Assembly: GCA_949752735.1 (NCBI GenBank)
Contig: OX457036.1
Coordinates: 5,053,676 to 5,117,675, forward strand
Source of the DNA: Lumbricus terrestris
Lineage: Eukaryota > Annelida > Clitellata > Crassiclitellata > Lumbricidae
Direction: 5' to 3'
Length of the DNA stretch: 64,000 bases
Position 1 is the stretch's first letter. Each line of letters begins with the position of its first letter. Positions 1 through 22,417 of this stretch are shown here, in pieces. Below the pieces are notes generated by a model. The model saw nothing but the letters and a program-made list of their open reading frames with translations, made no database searches and had not been told where the DNA came from. Both the position numbers and the translations under genes were made by a program.

Positions 1-63
1 AAAAAACATGTTTTAGCCACTGAAAAACGTTTACGCACACATATCGGTTCGCGTTGCAAAAAA

Positions 64-360
64 ACCCAACATTTTTATACATTTTAATTTATTTTTAGCA
101 CTTCCGGTCATCAAATTTTAAATTATTTAGTATTAAAAAATAGCCCTAAATGCCCTCTACAGAATGGCATAATTTATTTATATTAATAAATAAATTATGG
201 ATAAGTTATAATAGTAAAAACATGACAATTTTATGAAAATAAAACACCTTTATATATATTTTAATTTATTTTGAGCACTTCCGGTTGTCAAAAGACAACT
301 CAATGAGCATGTAAATGTAGCCCCACATTCCCTCTATAGAATGGTATAATTTGTGTCTCT
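64..360. repeat. Diverged tandem pair, unit about 185 bp
   Basis: The block beginning near 70 ('acattttaatttattt ... gcacttccggt ... ccctctacagaatgg') recurs near 255 ('attttaatttatttt ... gcacttccggt ... ccctctatagaatgg'). A weaker third version of its second half ('accctctacag') follows near 510. No coding potential is visible. Confidence 0.6.
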
Positions 361-398
361 TAATATTAAGGGGCGGAAAAGTTACAGACGATATTCTA

Positions 399-603
399 GG
401 GGGGGGGTGGTATCCACCCCCCCCCCTGGTACCTTTGGTATACCGGGTGTAACTTTTGAACGGTAGGGGGCATCATCAAAAGTTTTAGCTCAAAATGTGT
501 CCCAATGAACCCTCTACAGCTACCAATTTTTTCAAAATTTTATTCCAGAAGGAACGCGAAAAATTTGCGAAAAACCTAGGGGGGGGGGTGGCAACCACCC
601 CCC
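399..603. repeat. Two G-run/C-run hairpins
   Basis: At 399-426 a run of nine G and TGG faces ATCC and a run of C; at 579-603 the same design recurs with a CAA loop. Each can fold into a very stable short hairpin, and the G runs could form other structures. They lie about 180 bp apart, so they probably belong to the same diverged tandem repeat as the preceding block. Confidence 0.55.
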
Positions 604-1109
604 TTGGTAGCCCGAGGGTTAATACTTAGCCTATCTGAATAGTGTGCGGTGTTCATGCGGGTATACAACTATACATGTAGGCTATGCATGTATGCATGCA
701 TGTACACGAAACCATGTACACATACATGTATAAAGGTTTATGCACGCATTATGCAAAGTAACCGTGCAGAAACATTTATTATTATTATCGGGACCGTTGG
801 GTATTTTCCAAAAACTCTCCGTGCAAAGTTAACACGTCTTAGGTATGTTTCTACATGTGTGCACACCAAACCATGTGCACATTCAGTATTCGCACACACG
901 CATGCAAACATTCAGAGCATGTAGGCCTAATCCTATTGTGTACCTGAGGGTTTGGAATAATAAACTAGCACAATCTGTCAATCTTGAAAACTTAAATCTC
1001 CCGATAAATAGTTCATTTTAATTAGACCTACCTAGGAAATCTGTGTCCACCGCAAATTCACGCAAGTAAAAGATCCAAATGTTTTTGAAATATTCTGAGG
1101 CCATCCCCC

Positions 1110-1200
1110 CCTTCCTCGGAACTGATAATCATCAGACTTTCAACCAACCATTACTCGGAGTTGTACAGAACCTCACAAGGGACACTCCGCGAAACAAGAA
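1110..1200. other. Fragment resembling the 5' flank of the duplicated kinase-like genes
   Basis: The stretch 'cagactttcaaccaac ... gtacagaacctcacaa ... gggacactccg' matches the 5' flank of kinase copy A near 17213-17275 and copy B near 36575-36635 at roughly 80 percent by eye. A second short match near 2540-2575 ('caactgttta ... gttgaatcaaa') resembles 18148-18170. I could not find a convincing exon 1 beside it. It may be the edge of a third, older copy lying mostly to the left of the window. Confidence 0.35.
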
Positions 1201-1408
1201 AAAATCGTGTTAACGACTAGCTACATGTAGAGGAACTGCAATCCAATGACCACAGAGTTACTATTAGTTGCCAGAAGAAAGTCTCTGACCATTACTAGTG
1301 TTTATAGTATATATAGATATTCGTTTAATTCGTGAAAAACGTCCAGGCTGACACACCGCAGCCCGGTTACATAGTGACATCAAGAGAGACAAACATCATA
1401 AAATGAAA

Positions 1409-2200
1409 TTAAAACGTCTTACTAAAATGATCATTGTTAATGAGATTGAATGATTTAATGGTTGTAAGCGTTCTTGTAGAGGAAATGGAAATAAAGTTTA
1501 TGTTGTCCTTGTGCGGGAGCTGGAAATTATGACGTCGGGGTCGAAGGTTGTAAACCGTACTGGTCATTTGGGGAAATTGGTCGCGAAGGACATGGCAACT
1601 GTTCCATATGACGGCGCGGAGCAAGCGCTCGTCAGATTCCTCAACCATATCAGCAGCAGAGGGCGAGGCATCAGGTAGAAATCCCATCCGCTGGATTCGG
1701 CGCAAGAAACGATCCAAGCGCGACCGATCGCCTTCCGTAGTAGACCCCCACCAGGCAGGGGCGGCGTACATGAGGCGGGCAACAGTTGTGGCCTTCGTTA
1801 CCACGTGTAAGGCGTCAGCAGGCAGGCCATGAGTCCTCAAAACCCTCAGGGCGTAGAGTGAGCGAGAGCATGCCTCAAGCACCTCGTCGACATGCCCCGA
1901 AGCTCGTAGATCACTCCGGAAGGTCACACCCAAGATTTTCATCGCATTGACCCTCTGAACTCCGGAGATCAGATCAGGAGTGTACTGGATGCGACTGCGA
2001 GTAAGCAGCATCTCTCGCGACTTGGTTGGGTTTAGCTGCAGGTTGTTTCGTTGCGCCCATTCCGCTATCTGGGCCAGCTCGGCGGTAATATTATTGTAAG
2101 CCGCTTTTTGGCTCCAACCAATAAGTAGGTATCGTCGGCATACTTGACAATCTTGTTTTCGGTGAGTACAGGTCTCAGGTCTGAGGCTGTCACGACATAG
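1409..2200 (-). pseudogene. LINE reverse transcriptase, C-terminal fragment, frameshifted
   Basis: On the minus strand the frame ending at 1409 encodes about 200 residues of the C-terminal part of a non-LTR reverse transcriptase, including 'KILGVTF', an AWWG-type motif and a terminal 'YNLRPRR' block typical of CR1/Jockey-like LINEs. Just upstream, near 2120-2150, a different frame encodes the catalytic motif 'KYADDTYLL', so at least one frameshift near 2105-2115 separates the palm motif from the rest. Nothing 5' of about 2200 is recognisable. The copy is truncated and not functional. The exact clade cannot be settled by eye. Confidence 0.8.
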
Positions 2201-3290
2201 GAGGTAATTACTGTGCTACTATTGTGTCGCCAATTGATAGCGCTATTTACTGGGCTCTAGCGCTATTTGATGGGCTCTGACTATACATACAGCCATAATA
2301 TTATTATAGTCTTAAGGGACCTTTGTATCTGATCATACTGGACAAAAATGTACATCTGCGACATGTTGCCCAAGATCCTCCGTAGTCGCAGTTCTGTTTT
2401 GGCATCGCCATTGTTCGAATCAAAGTTCAAAGCACAAGAGGCTGACCTGATTCGTGGTCTATTTTATCAGTTGATTCACTGTTTGTAACGAACATCCTTC
2501 TTTTCAGCCGCAACGACTCAATGATACATGTAGGCCTATACAACTCAACTGTTTATGTTGAATCAAAGGTCATCTGCCATGAGAGAGGTCGGCGTTCCCC
2601 CGATAAAGTGGCTCAAATAGGCAGACTTTGATACGGTCGTGGTAGAGACTTTTAAATTGAGTTTGCAAGAAGAGATGCTTAGAAAATCATATAGGCTAAT
2701 AGACAATTGTCCACATGACGAACTCACTAAGTTGAATACGCGTTTGAAAGAGTACCATTGAGTGTAATGATGTAATCTGGTCGAAATTTCTGGTTCCGGG
2801 GTTTACGAATGCGTCATCGACTGCTTGACTTTTTTGGGAAGCTACAACCTCTACTGACCTGTGTTGTATTTTTTAACAGTGAGCTCGATTCCAGGATGAC
2901 ACTTTGAGTTCAAGTTCAGATTTGATGTATACGGTCAATTGTATTGCATTTCATTCTAAACCATTGTGTTACAGTCATTCAATTCTACAAATTAACCTAT
3001 TTATTCTCTGGTATAAAAAAATCAATTTTATAGGCTACTTCCTCTCGACTGACCACTAATGTGGCTCTCTTAACTCTTTCGGAAGGTACCATCGCACCAA
3101 CGACTATTTTACAAGCACAGTTTTACTTCAAATCGTCAACACACATTGGACTATTAATTAAACACTTATTAAATTTCAACAAAAATCTCTGCACCCAAAA
3201 ATATTTTTGACCATTTTGGATAAATTAGGCCCGCCACTAGTCTTAGGCCTATCTATACATGTGCGACATCTCTTTTTCTCGGAATGCGGA
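2201..3290. other. No gene recognised
   Basis: This AT-rich stretch has no convincing exon, element end or long open frame. A short direct repeat, 'agcgctattt' with 'gggctct', occurs twice near 2238-2278. Confidence 0.4.
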
Positions 3291-3738
3291 TATGCTGAAT
3301 CTTTTGTAATAATTATTATCTGATATTTTTATTTGTTGCAATGTTCTTTGTGATATTCCTTTGTGATACTCATTTGGCGTAATTTTTATAATATTCTTTT
3401 TAGAAAAATTGTTGCCTATTCTTCTGCGAAGATCTTCTGTGATCGGCTTACTCTTGTAATATTAATTTTGATACTCTCTTTTGCAAAATTCATTTTTGAT
3501 AATCTTTGTGGCATTCTTTAGTGACACATTTTTTGGGAAATTCTTCTGCTAGAATCTTATGTAACAGAGAACTATGACATTCGTTCGTGAAACTCACTTC
3601 TGATAGTCTTTTTGATATTCTTATTTGTAAACTCTTTGCATAAATTCTTTTGTGGCATTCCTATGTGATTTTCCTTTGTGATACTCTTGTGTCATATTCT
3701 GCTGTTATAGTTTTTGTGGTGTTCTTTTGTTTTTTCCG
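3290..3738. repeat. Degenerate minisatellite, core about 'ttctttgtgatattc'
   Basis: Loosely repeated units such as 'ttctttgtgatattc', 'ctttgtgatactc', 'ttcttttgtggcattc' and 'tttgtgatactctt' fill this region at intervals of roughly 18-30 bp. The unit is too diverged for a fixed period, and coding potential is absent. Confidence 0.6.
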
Positions 3739-3756
3739 ATTTATTTAGTTAGTTAA

Positions 3757-3995
3757 TTTATTTCTCGCAGTTGCTATATCGTCCATTTAAGCTACCTACT
3801 CAGAAGCGCTCCCCACTAGGCCTACAGCGCCGACATTGCATCCGAGTTTCACGCCGAAGCGTAGGCCTATTAGCAATTATGAGTGATGGACTTGTTCAAG
3901 GTCCCTACGAGGCGGTGCGAGGTGGATTCGAATCTGTAACCCTCCGACTCCAAAGCACCGAATCCACCAATACACCACCGCGCCCCTCTGTGGTG
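3757..3995 (-). repeat. tRNA-derived SINE, copy 1
   Basis: On the minus strand the sequence starts near 3993 with 'ggggcgcggtggtgtattgg', which holds an A-box-like segment, followed by 'agattcgaatcc', a good B box. The body ('agggaccttg ... acaagtcc ... cttcggcgtgaaactc ... gagcgcttctgagtag') matches a second copy at 37992-38222. The order of an A box, a B box and then an unrelated tail is the hallmark of RNA polymerase III SINEs. It is not a functional tRNA gene. Confidence 0.75.
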
Positions 3996-4205
3996 TAATG
4001 TAGGGTCTATAGACAGCATATAGGCCTAATTTCTCTATTGAACCACTCTTCAGTGCATTGTTGATTTCAGTCATGCGCAACATCTTCTGTTAATTTAATT
4101 GCGCAGTTTACTATGCTGTTTACTCATTATTCCTGATCTTTGTTGACCACTAAGTCGCCAATAACATGCCGAAGATACCCGACAATTGCAACAATCGTAA
4201 ACGAG

Positions 4206-4564
4206 CAGGGGCGGATCCAGGGGGGCCAATCCGGCCATGCCCCCCCCATTAAAAAATTGCATGGGACGTGGCCCCCCCATTTGGTTTCAACAAGCCATTA
4301 AATAAATGTAGCGGGAGAGAAAAACAGGACATCAGCCCCCCCTAATAAAAAATCGCACGGGACTTGGCCCCCCGTCGATTCAGCGGCGGATGTTTCCCGA
4401 AAAATTAGTCGATGACTAAAAAAAAAAAAAGTCATCAGTTTTTTCGGCGGATGAAATGGTATTTTTTTTCCGTAAAATTTGGTCAATGGCTGAAAAAATT
4501 TTCTCCTGTCTCACAAGACCAAAAATTTTGCCCCCCCCTTCGAAAATTTCTGTATCCGCCCTTG
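4206..4564. mobile_element. Non-autonomous hAT-like element (CAGGGGCGGATCC family)
   Basis: The ends are 'CAGGGGCGGATCCAG' and the complement of 'CAAGGGCGGATACAG'. The element is flanked by a perfect 8-bp target duplication, TAAACGAG (4198-4205 and 4565-4572), as expected for hAT transposons. It carries no transposase. The interior is rich in C runs and T/A blocks. Relatives lie at 19475-19824 and, decayed, near 22418-22650. Confidence 0.85.
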
Positions 4565-5033
4565 TAAACGAGTGTTTTCGTCTTTCGATGGTTAGGCCTA
4601 CATTTCTGGGCCATTGTACGTCAGAAATAAGTTTTTTAGCCACTTTTAAAGCGAAGTCGTGAATCTAGAACATTGAATTTATTCATAGGATGCAATTCCA
4701 TCACATTAGCGTCGAAGATTGAACATTCCAAGTTCTACACACAAAAATGTCCCTGAAATTATGAAATTAGACTAACGTTGTGTCGAAACAGTTTGCGTGG
4801 ACCAAAGGGACTTCATGAGTAATGAGAATAACACGTTACAATACAGTACGACCGTCATCATATGATTTTCCTCTCCTTGCAAAGGTCAGGGGCATAGACG
4901 ATCGCGTGACAAAGTATCGATGATGCCGAGTGATAAGTGAAGGAATTGCTCAAGTCTCCTGCATATGATAGTGTTTAACCGCTTGGGTGTACTGTATAGG
5001 CTCAAACCCATGCACCCCGGGTAATAAACCGAG

Positions 5034-5285
5034 CAGTGGCGTAGCCAGGAATTTATGATGGGGGTTGGCCTGGCCGGATGCCCTTCTGACACCAACCCAA
5101 CAGTATTACAATAGATAAAAGGGAATAAAGTACCGTAACAAAGGAAATAAAGTAAGAAAAACAATTGTTGCTGCTAGCAATTGTTTTGTTTTTCTTATTT
5201 AAGAGGATTAATAACCTTTAAAAAGCTTTTTCCTAGGTCAATGAAACCCCAATGTAACCCCGATACCCCCTTGTCTACGCCACTG
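5034..5285. mobile_element. Non-autonomous hAT-like element (CAGTGGCGTAG ends)
   Basis: Ends are 'CAGTGGCGTAGCCAGG' and 'GTCTACGCCACTG', with a perfect 8-bp target duplication, AAACCGAG, at 5026-5033 and 5286-5293. Copy B of the duplication has the empty site at about 20756-20775 ('ataaaccgagcgctg'). No transposase is present. Confidence 0.88.
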
Positions 5286-6271
5286 AAACCGAGCGCTCTA
5301 ACCAATCGACTGCAGGGTCGTTTATACTGTAGTTCCATTCAGTGCGGTGCACCGATTGTCTCTGTATAGTGTATACTCAGACGAGCTTTATTGACACCTC
5401 TTAAAATGTATGATGCATAATTAATCTCAGTCGGAATTGAAATTGATGAAAGATTAGCAAATGTGACAAAGATAAATATTATTATGAAAAGTTTTAAAGC
5501 GCTGTCACGAGTCGTTCTATCGTACGTGTTCCTGTCGTAGCTTTTTGCACCGACTTTCGCAGAACCTTAAAAACGGCTCTGATCGGCTGCCCTGTCGCGC
5601 CGAAATAGCGCATTAGCATCCTATAATATTAATATCGAAATTTAATCTAAAACAGATAACATACAACATTCGATTGATCAGTGAAAATATAAGTCTTACT
5701 AAGCTGCCTGGCAGCATAATGAAGAATTGACCTAAATTACATACATAGGCTAATCCTAGGGTCCTACATGTTTATCTTTACTGCAATAATAGTTAGATCT
5801 ATATTAATTTTAGAAATCACTACTCTTAAGGCGAGCGCAGATTGGTTGTAAGTGCTGCGTTAAGTCAAAAGTGTTCATCAGACATGGTCATTGGCCATTG
5901 GTCAATGAAATATCCGTGAATATTCAAGCCTCCATGCACAGTTGCGAGATAGACCAGAGTGAGAAGGAAGGCAGGGCATTGGCTTCAAATATGATTGATG
6001 ATTTTGATAATAATATTATGATATAGATGATGCATTACTATTATGTTACGCCACAAGATTCATATTCTTTTAATTCATATTCTTTAACTTCTTTGTCTGC
6101 CGAGTTCTCCATTAAGTTGCGATAATTTTACCTGTAACATACCGTATTAGCCTACTATATTGTAACACCTATAAACATAATTATATCACATATTGCCACT
6201 CATAATTTTATTATGAACCTTCAAACTACTCTTGATAGTTCCGGCTATTATGCTTTCTTTAATCGGAACTC

Positions 6272-6671
6272 GGTACTATAATTTTAATTCACCCTTTTTA
6301 TTTATTTCAGCGTGTCGATGTAGGTTTCGTGTACGACTCACAGAAATAGAAATTCGATGAAAAATATTTCCTCTCGAAGTAGAAGCGGGATTTAGCGCGT
6401 GAGGGTCGGTTAGGGCTCAGGTTAGGCGTCGTGAGGGTCTGTTAGGGTTAGTTTTAGGGTTAGTGCAGTCATTCTGCTGAAATTGAAGCTGGATTGATGA
6501 AGAATAATTTTCAATGTAAAATTGATGAAAAATATATACTGACAAAATAGAAACGGGATTTATCGAACAAATTCTTGTCTAAGCAGAAGCTGGATCGATT
6601 AAAAGGGTTCTGGACAAACTAGAAGTTTGCGAAATTAAATCGAAAAAAGGGTGAATTAAAATTATAGTACC
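6272..6671. mobile_element. Inverted-repeat MITE carrying telomere-like repeats
   Basis: Terminal inverted repeats of at least 22 bp begin with 'GGTACTATAATTTTAATTCA'. The flanks are a perfect 8-bp duplication, CGGAACTC (6264-6271 and 6672-6679), and copy B has the empty site near 21786-21800. The interior at about 6404-6463 contains degenerate TTAGGG-type repeats ('ggttagggct', 'gttagggttag', 'ttagggttag'). The 8-bp duplication suggests the hAT superfamily, although the ends do not start with CA. Confidence 0.82.
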
Positions 6672-6782
6672 CGGAACTCAAAGCAGACGCTGTTTAACTA
6701 GATTTTCTAGTTTGTTCTCGTCTTTGGACAAAATAATTAATTTAATTGTTCACATAGTATATTCCACGGTTCTCCTGAAAAT

Positions 6783-17075
<10,293 letters not shown>

Positions 17076-17484
17076 CTTGAATGCAAAATCAATATTGTCG
17101 CGAAAATAGGGATAACATTATGGGTAGAGCTAAGTTTCAACGACTGATTCTAGCGAAGGTCATAGCGTTGCGAATATTTCTAAGTGACACACACATCGTA
17201 GAACTAATTTTTCTCAGACTTTCAGCCAACAATAATGGCTCAGGGATGTACGGAATCTCACAAGGGACACGCCGTGTTTTTTAAATTTCGACTTTCCTGT
17301 TACACGACTTGATCTGTCTGTTCCCACGTTTATTCAACCTCTCTCGTCATTTTTCTTAATTTGACAAACTTTTCCGGAATTTGTTTTTCCGGAATTTTGT
17401 TCCGAAATTTGTCTCTAAGACATAATTATTATTTAAAAAAATTTCAGAGACTACGACAAGACTGTGGCTAAGCTTCTATAGAAC

Positions 17485-17660
17485 CAGGGCTTAAAGTGTG
17501 GCTGGACGGTCATGGACGGCGTCCATGCACTTATTTTAAAATATAAGCACCGTCTGCCAGTTATTGGCCAGCACAGCCTGGAAATGTAAAGGGTGTCCAG
17601 GCACTTCTTTTGGAAAGGCAAGGGCGTCCAGGCACTTATTTTTTCACACTTTAAGCACTG
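17485..17660 (+). mobile_element. hAT MITE, CAGGGCTTAAAGTGTG family, copy 2
   Basis: It has the same structure as copy 1 and a perfect target duplication, TATAGAAC (17477-17484, 17661-17668). The empty site in copy B reads 'ttctagaaccttacc' near 36940-36955. Confidence 0.92.
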
Positions 17661-18335
17661 TATAGAACCTTATCTCGTCCTATATGAGAACGGTTCTTTT
17701 GGCTGTTTTTTTGTTAACTGGTCTGGCCGTGACCGCTGCATGTGTCTTTTTTAATCTATGGTAAACACTGTCTTGGCAACAAGCAAATTGCCGGCCCTAT
17801 TCTTTTGTATCCATCAATTTTTAAAGCGTATCCCACAGTACACACCAATCAGAGGCACTCCCAGAGAAAGGAAAATGGGTTTGAGGCAGCAGAAATGATG
17901 CACACTTGTCGCGCTTGTCGTATGCACAGACCATGCAATGCGTGTAAGTTAAATCTGCGAACAGACTCCGATGAGCAACCGTACCTTAATATGCCATGCT
18001 TTGGATCCATAGGTTGTGCGAGGCGAAGTTCAAAGAGCAAGGGGCGGATCTACATGTAATTCATGGTCGTCATTGTCAGTGGATTCTGATGTCTATAACA
18101 TCTTGCTATGTAAAAGCCTTTCTAGGTCATTCCGTGACCGATCAACAGTCAACTGTTTCTGTTGAATCAAAAGGCAGTTGCTCTATAGAATGAGCAAAGC
18201 TCACAGAAGCAGAGATAGAATGAAACAGACGAACGGAGATAAAGACAGAGCAATGCACTCAGACAGATAGAGAACGAAACAGACAAGAACAGGCTGCAGG
18301 GCTTAAGGACGAATATAAGTATAATCGGAACTGAA

Positions 18336-19309
18336 TAAGTGTCTCAAAAAAAACTGTGCAGAATTGTTTTTGTCAGAACTTCGTCAAATTTCCCCTAATC
18401 TTAATAACTTTTGGTAGGTAGATGGAAAAATGGCTGAAATTTTATGCTATATATAAATTTTCCACCTCACCTGATTCATATCACCGCACTACCCTGTTAA
18501 ACACAGATTATCAATTTTTCACATAACGGCGTCTTGAAGCTTGACTGCACAGAAATCCATTGCATCGAGTGGGATGTCAAAGTGAATGGGGCATAGGCCT
18601 ACTATCGCGACAACCTTCTTGACCAGAAGATACTGTCAGATGTATACGCCGGATATCCCAGGGCGAGTTTCTTGTCTTTCAACAGGATGGCGCTCCGGCG
18701 CATCAAGCGCGCGACACTTGTCTCTTTCCTGGGGCGAGAGGCGCCCGACTTCATCTCTCCAACACTGTGGCCACCGAATATACTGGATTTTAACCCAGTC
18801 GACTATTATCACATGGAGTGTGCTGCAGAAGTTTTACCGGTCCAGAATAGCCAACGTCTAAGATCTCAAAACGCTCCTGCTTGACGAGTGGGCGCGCTTT
18901 GACCAGTCGATCGTTGATGCTGCTATCGGCCAGTAGCGTCGCCGTCTAAGAGCTTGTGTCCGTGTATTCTGGGCACATTTCGAGCATCAATTCTAACACT
19001 TTTAAGCAGATATATCATGCCTATTAAAACACTCTGCTAAGTAAACCATATTTTACTTTATTGCGTGCTAATTCAGTCGTCAGATAGTTTGTTGCAGGTA
19101 ATAAAATTTAAGCGTTATAAGAAAAAATTGGTACATCTGTGTTTAACAAGGTAGTGCGGTGAAATGAGTCAGGTGAGGTGGAAAATTTATATATAACATG
19201 AAATTTCAGCCACTTTGCCGTCTACCTACCAAAAGTTATTAAGATTGGTGGAAATTTGGCGAAGTTCTGACAAAAACAATTTTGCACAGTTTTTTTTAGA
19301 CACGGTGTA
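18336..19309 (+). mobile_element. Second Tc1/mariner-like element, internally deleted
   Basis: Inverted ends of about 170 bp ('gtctcaaaaaaaactgtgca ... aataacttttggtagg ... tccacctcacctga' against its reverse near 19130-19305) lie between TA dinucleotides. It is unrelated in sequence to the 10427 element. It lies between the two duplicated segments. Confidence 0.8.
18640..18990 (+). pseudogene. Mariner-like transposase fragment
   Basis: Scattered frames encode 'FQQDGAPAHQ'-like and 'REAPDFISPTLWPPN' followed by 'DFNPVDYY', the second and third acidic blocks of a mariner DDE domain, then a Leu/Arg-rich tail. Frameshifts separate the pieces, so the protein is dead. Confidence 0.75.
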
Positions 19310-19474
19310 GTTCTTGCACTACATTGTGATGAAACATCGTTAAGCGCCTCTTTAGGGTCATGCGTTCAGAGGCACTCGTAAGCAGTAGGCCTATGAACGG
19401 CCGAGAGAAGAAAATAGGTTGAGTTAAGAAAGGGAGGAGAGAGATTGCTGTACAGATTTTGATAGATGCTTCGT

Positions 19475-19824
19475 CAGGGGCGGATCCAGAGGGGACAATC
19501 CGGCCATGGCCCCATTTAGATTTTTTATTTTTTACCAGCTATATTGGTTCGGAAAGTTGGCGTGGCCCCCATGAATAGTTTTTCCGTGGGCCCTCCCCAC
19601 GCCCATGCGGCCCGTGCACCAGATCCGTGCAGGGGATCAAGAACACTCTACGACAAAAAGGTCAACTATTTTGGCGGATAAAACGGTATCTTTTTCCTTG
19701 GAAATTGGGCAACATTCAATGGCTAAAAAGGTCATCAGATTTTTCGGTGACCAAGACGAATTTTTCCTCTGACCCAAGACCGAAATTTTTGACACCCTTT
19801 CGAAAATTTCTGTATCCGCCCTTG
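19475..19824. mobile_element. hAT-like element, CAGGGGCGGATCC family, copy 2
   Basis: It has the same ends as the 4206-4564 element ('CAGGGGCGGATCCAG' and 'CTGTATCCGCCCTTG'). The flanks TGCTTCGT and AGCTTCGG match at 6 of 8 bases, so the duplication has decayed or is imperfect. Confidence 0.75.
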
Positions 19825-20007
19825 AGCTTCGGTGAGTTAATACTGCGGAAATACAGAACTGCTGATGTATAATTATTAATTAACCCCAGTAATTCTTGGA
19901 CTCGTCTGTTCTAGTCATGAGTCGATGACTTCTCCTCACCCGGTACCCTTTGTGGTGCAAGTATACAGCAGCAAAATGGACAGAATCAGTCGAATTGAAC
20001 CCTGTTA

Positions 20008-20636
20008 TCTATACCTATAAAATCGAAAATCTCTTATCGTATCCTTGAATAAAACTTCTTATCCACGCGACCGATTTTTCCCAATATTTACAAAAATACT
20101 TTTTAGCACTCAATAACAAACCATAAGGGGTTCGCGATTCAAGACACTTACCCTTTCCCGAGCATGAAAATTTAATTTTCCATCCGAAACGCTGTATTTA
20201 GCACGCCATTTTGCCTACAGCACATCGATATTAATAGACCATCATTTTCGTTGAACGAACGATGATATATTGATGATTCAAATCAATACATTAATGACGT
20301 CATGGCCGATATTTTTCTAATAGCGCGTTACGACGTTAAGTATTTAAGACGCAATAATTTTCGTCGATCGATTTTCAACGAACCAATAGATTTTTAACCT
20401 CATTTCCCGCCGAGGGCAGATCTTTTGACACGTGGTTTAGCAAAAATGCTCACTATAGCGTAAACATGGACGGGTGGGAGTGGATTGGACCGAAAACCTA
20501 GGGTAGGCCTACCCAGCACCGGATTGGGGCCGATAGAAGGCGAAGCGAGGTGAAAAGGGCCGCGTGGGAGTCGGGTCAAGCGTGGCTGGGAACTAAAAAC
20601 CGAAATTTCCCGGGCAACGCCGGGTAATTCAGCTAG
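20008..20636 (+). mobile_element. Non-autonomous Helitron-like element, copy 1
   Basis: The 5' end is TCTATACCTATAAA, preceded by A. The 3' end is a hairpin 'CCCGGGCAACGCCGGG', then about 10 bp, then CTAG at 20633-20636. A 5' TC, a 3' hairpin and CTRR without terminal inverted repeats are the Helitron signature. The base after CTAG is C rather than the usual T. The 3' 90 bp matches the element at 34777-35627. Confidence 0.72.
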
Positions 20637-21902
20637 CATTATATATTCCTGCTAAAACCAAATTCATTGGCTGGGCTCCCGGCAGCAGATCTGATTAACC
20701 GCTCTGCTGAATTTCCCGACTATACTTTCTCCACCTTGGTCCATGCACTCCGGGTTATAAACCGAGCGCTGTAACCAATCGACTGCAGATCCGTTTTTTA
20801 CTGTAGGTCCATTCAGTGCGGTGCACTGATTGCCTCTGTATACTCAGATGAGCTTTATTGACACTTCTTAAAATGTCTGATGCATAATTAATCTCAGTCT
20901 GAATTGAAATTGACGAAAGATTAGCAAGTGTGACAAAGATAGTTCTTTAAAAGTTTTAAAATGCCGTACGTGCCCCTGTGATAGCTTTTTTGCACCGACG
21001 TTCGCAGAACCTTAAAAACGGCTATGATCGGCTACCCTGCCGCGACGAAATAACGCAGTAGCATTCTATGATATTAATATCGAAATTTAAAGACATAATT
21101 TAGGCTATTATAGATAATTAACATACAACACTCGATAATTCAGTGAAAATATAAGTCTTACTATGTTGCCTGGCAGCATAATGAACAATAATTGACCTAA
21201 ATAGCATATCATAATCCTAGGGTACATGTTTATCTTTACTGTAATAATAGTGATCTCTGAATTTCGAAATCACTACTCTTAGAGTTATCGCATTGCACCA
21301 GATTGGTTGTTAGTGCTGCGTTCAGTTAAAAGTGTTGTTCAGAAATGGTCAATGGTCAATGGTGAATGCTACAGCCTCCAAGTCCCGTTGCGAGAAAGTC
21401 AGAGTCGGGAGGAAGGCAGGGCATCAACTTCAGATATGATTGGTGATTTAGATAACCATACTGCTAATGCATTAGACTACTATTATTATCATATTATTAC
21501 TACATAATCTATGTAATGATGTCACTCATGTTACCATACAGTATTCATCGTTATGTTACGCCACAAGATTCATATTTTTTAAATTCATATTCTTTGTTAC
21601 AACTTCTTTGTCTGGCGAGTTCTCTATGAAGTTGCGATAATTTTACCTATAACATAGCATACTGGCCTACTAGGTGTTATATTGTAACACCTATAAACAT
21701 AATTATAATATCACATCTTACCACTCATAATTTTACTATGAACCTTCAAACTACTCTTGATAGTTCAGGCTATTATGCTTTCTTTCACCGGAACTCAAAA
21801 CAGACGCTGTTTAACCAGATCTTCTAGTTTGTTCTCGTCTTTTGACAAAATAATCAATCTAATTCTTCACGTAGTATTATATTTCACGGTTCTCCTCAAA
21901 AT

Positions 21903-22007
21903 TTACTTATTTCTGGATTCTTGTTCTTGTTCCCAGTTGCGATACCATGCTCCAAGCGCACAGGCAAAGCCCGGATTCGGAAGGAAGACCCACTTGATTG
22001 CATCCAT
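21903..22007 (-). CDS. Kinase-like B exon 8
   Basis: Acceptor TTTGTAG|ATGG. It encodes 'MDAIKWVFLPNPGFACALG' through 'ESRNK' and a TAA stop. Confidence 0.85.
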   Translation of the reverse strand: MDAIKWVFLPNPGFACALGAWYRNWEQEQESRNK

Positions 22008-22417
22008 CTACAAAGAATCAGAGTAACTAACCAAGTAATTTTAAAGGCTGCTCCTGTAAGAAATAAAAATGGCCTTCACAATCAATTAACGCAGCCGATA
22101 CCGTCCAAAAGCAATATTTAGTCGATTCTTCAGCATAGATGCATAGGAATCAATAATATGTAGCTTGCTGCAAAATAAACGAACCAACCAAAGTAACACC
22201 TAATTTATTGCCATTTTTTAAACGAGAAAACTGGAATGGAGTAGAATGGGGTAGAGCAAAATCAAGTAGAATAAAACAATACGAAATAGAGTGAAACAAC
22301 AGCATCGCACAGAAGAAAACTGAGACTACCTGGGACAGCCAAAAAGAGGAACGAGAAAGTGTTGAGAGAAATTGGTGGGGAACAACTTTGGAGTGCAATA
22401 GTGAAAAGGAAATGACC

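Noticed and set aside
3757..3995. A functional tRNA gene
   Set aside because: A and B boxes are present, but the sequence cannot form the acceptor and anticodon arms and matches other SINE copies with a long tail.
17742..18193. Frames shared between 17742-18193 and 37041-37562, including a Cys-rich 'HALHGLC' block
   Set aside because: Conserved because both lie in the duplicated 5' flank; frames are interrupted differently in each copy and show no recognisable domain.
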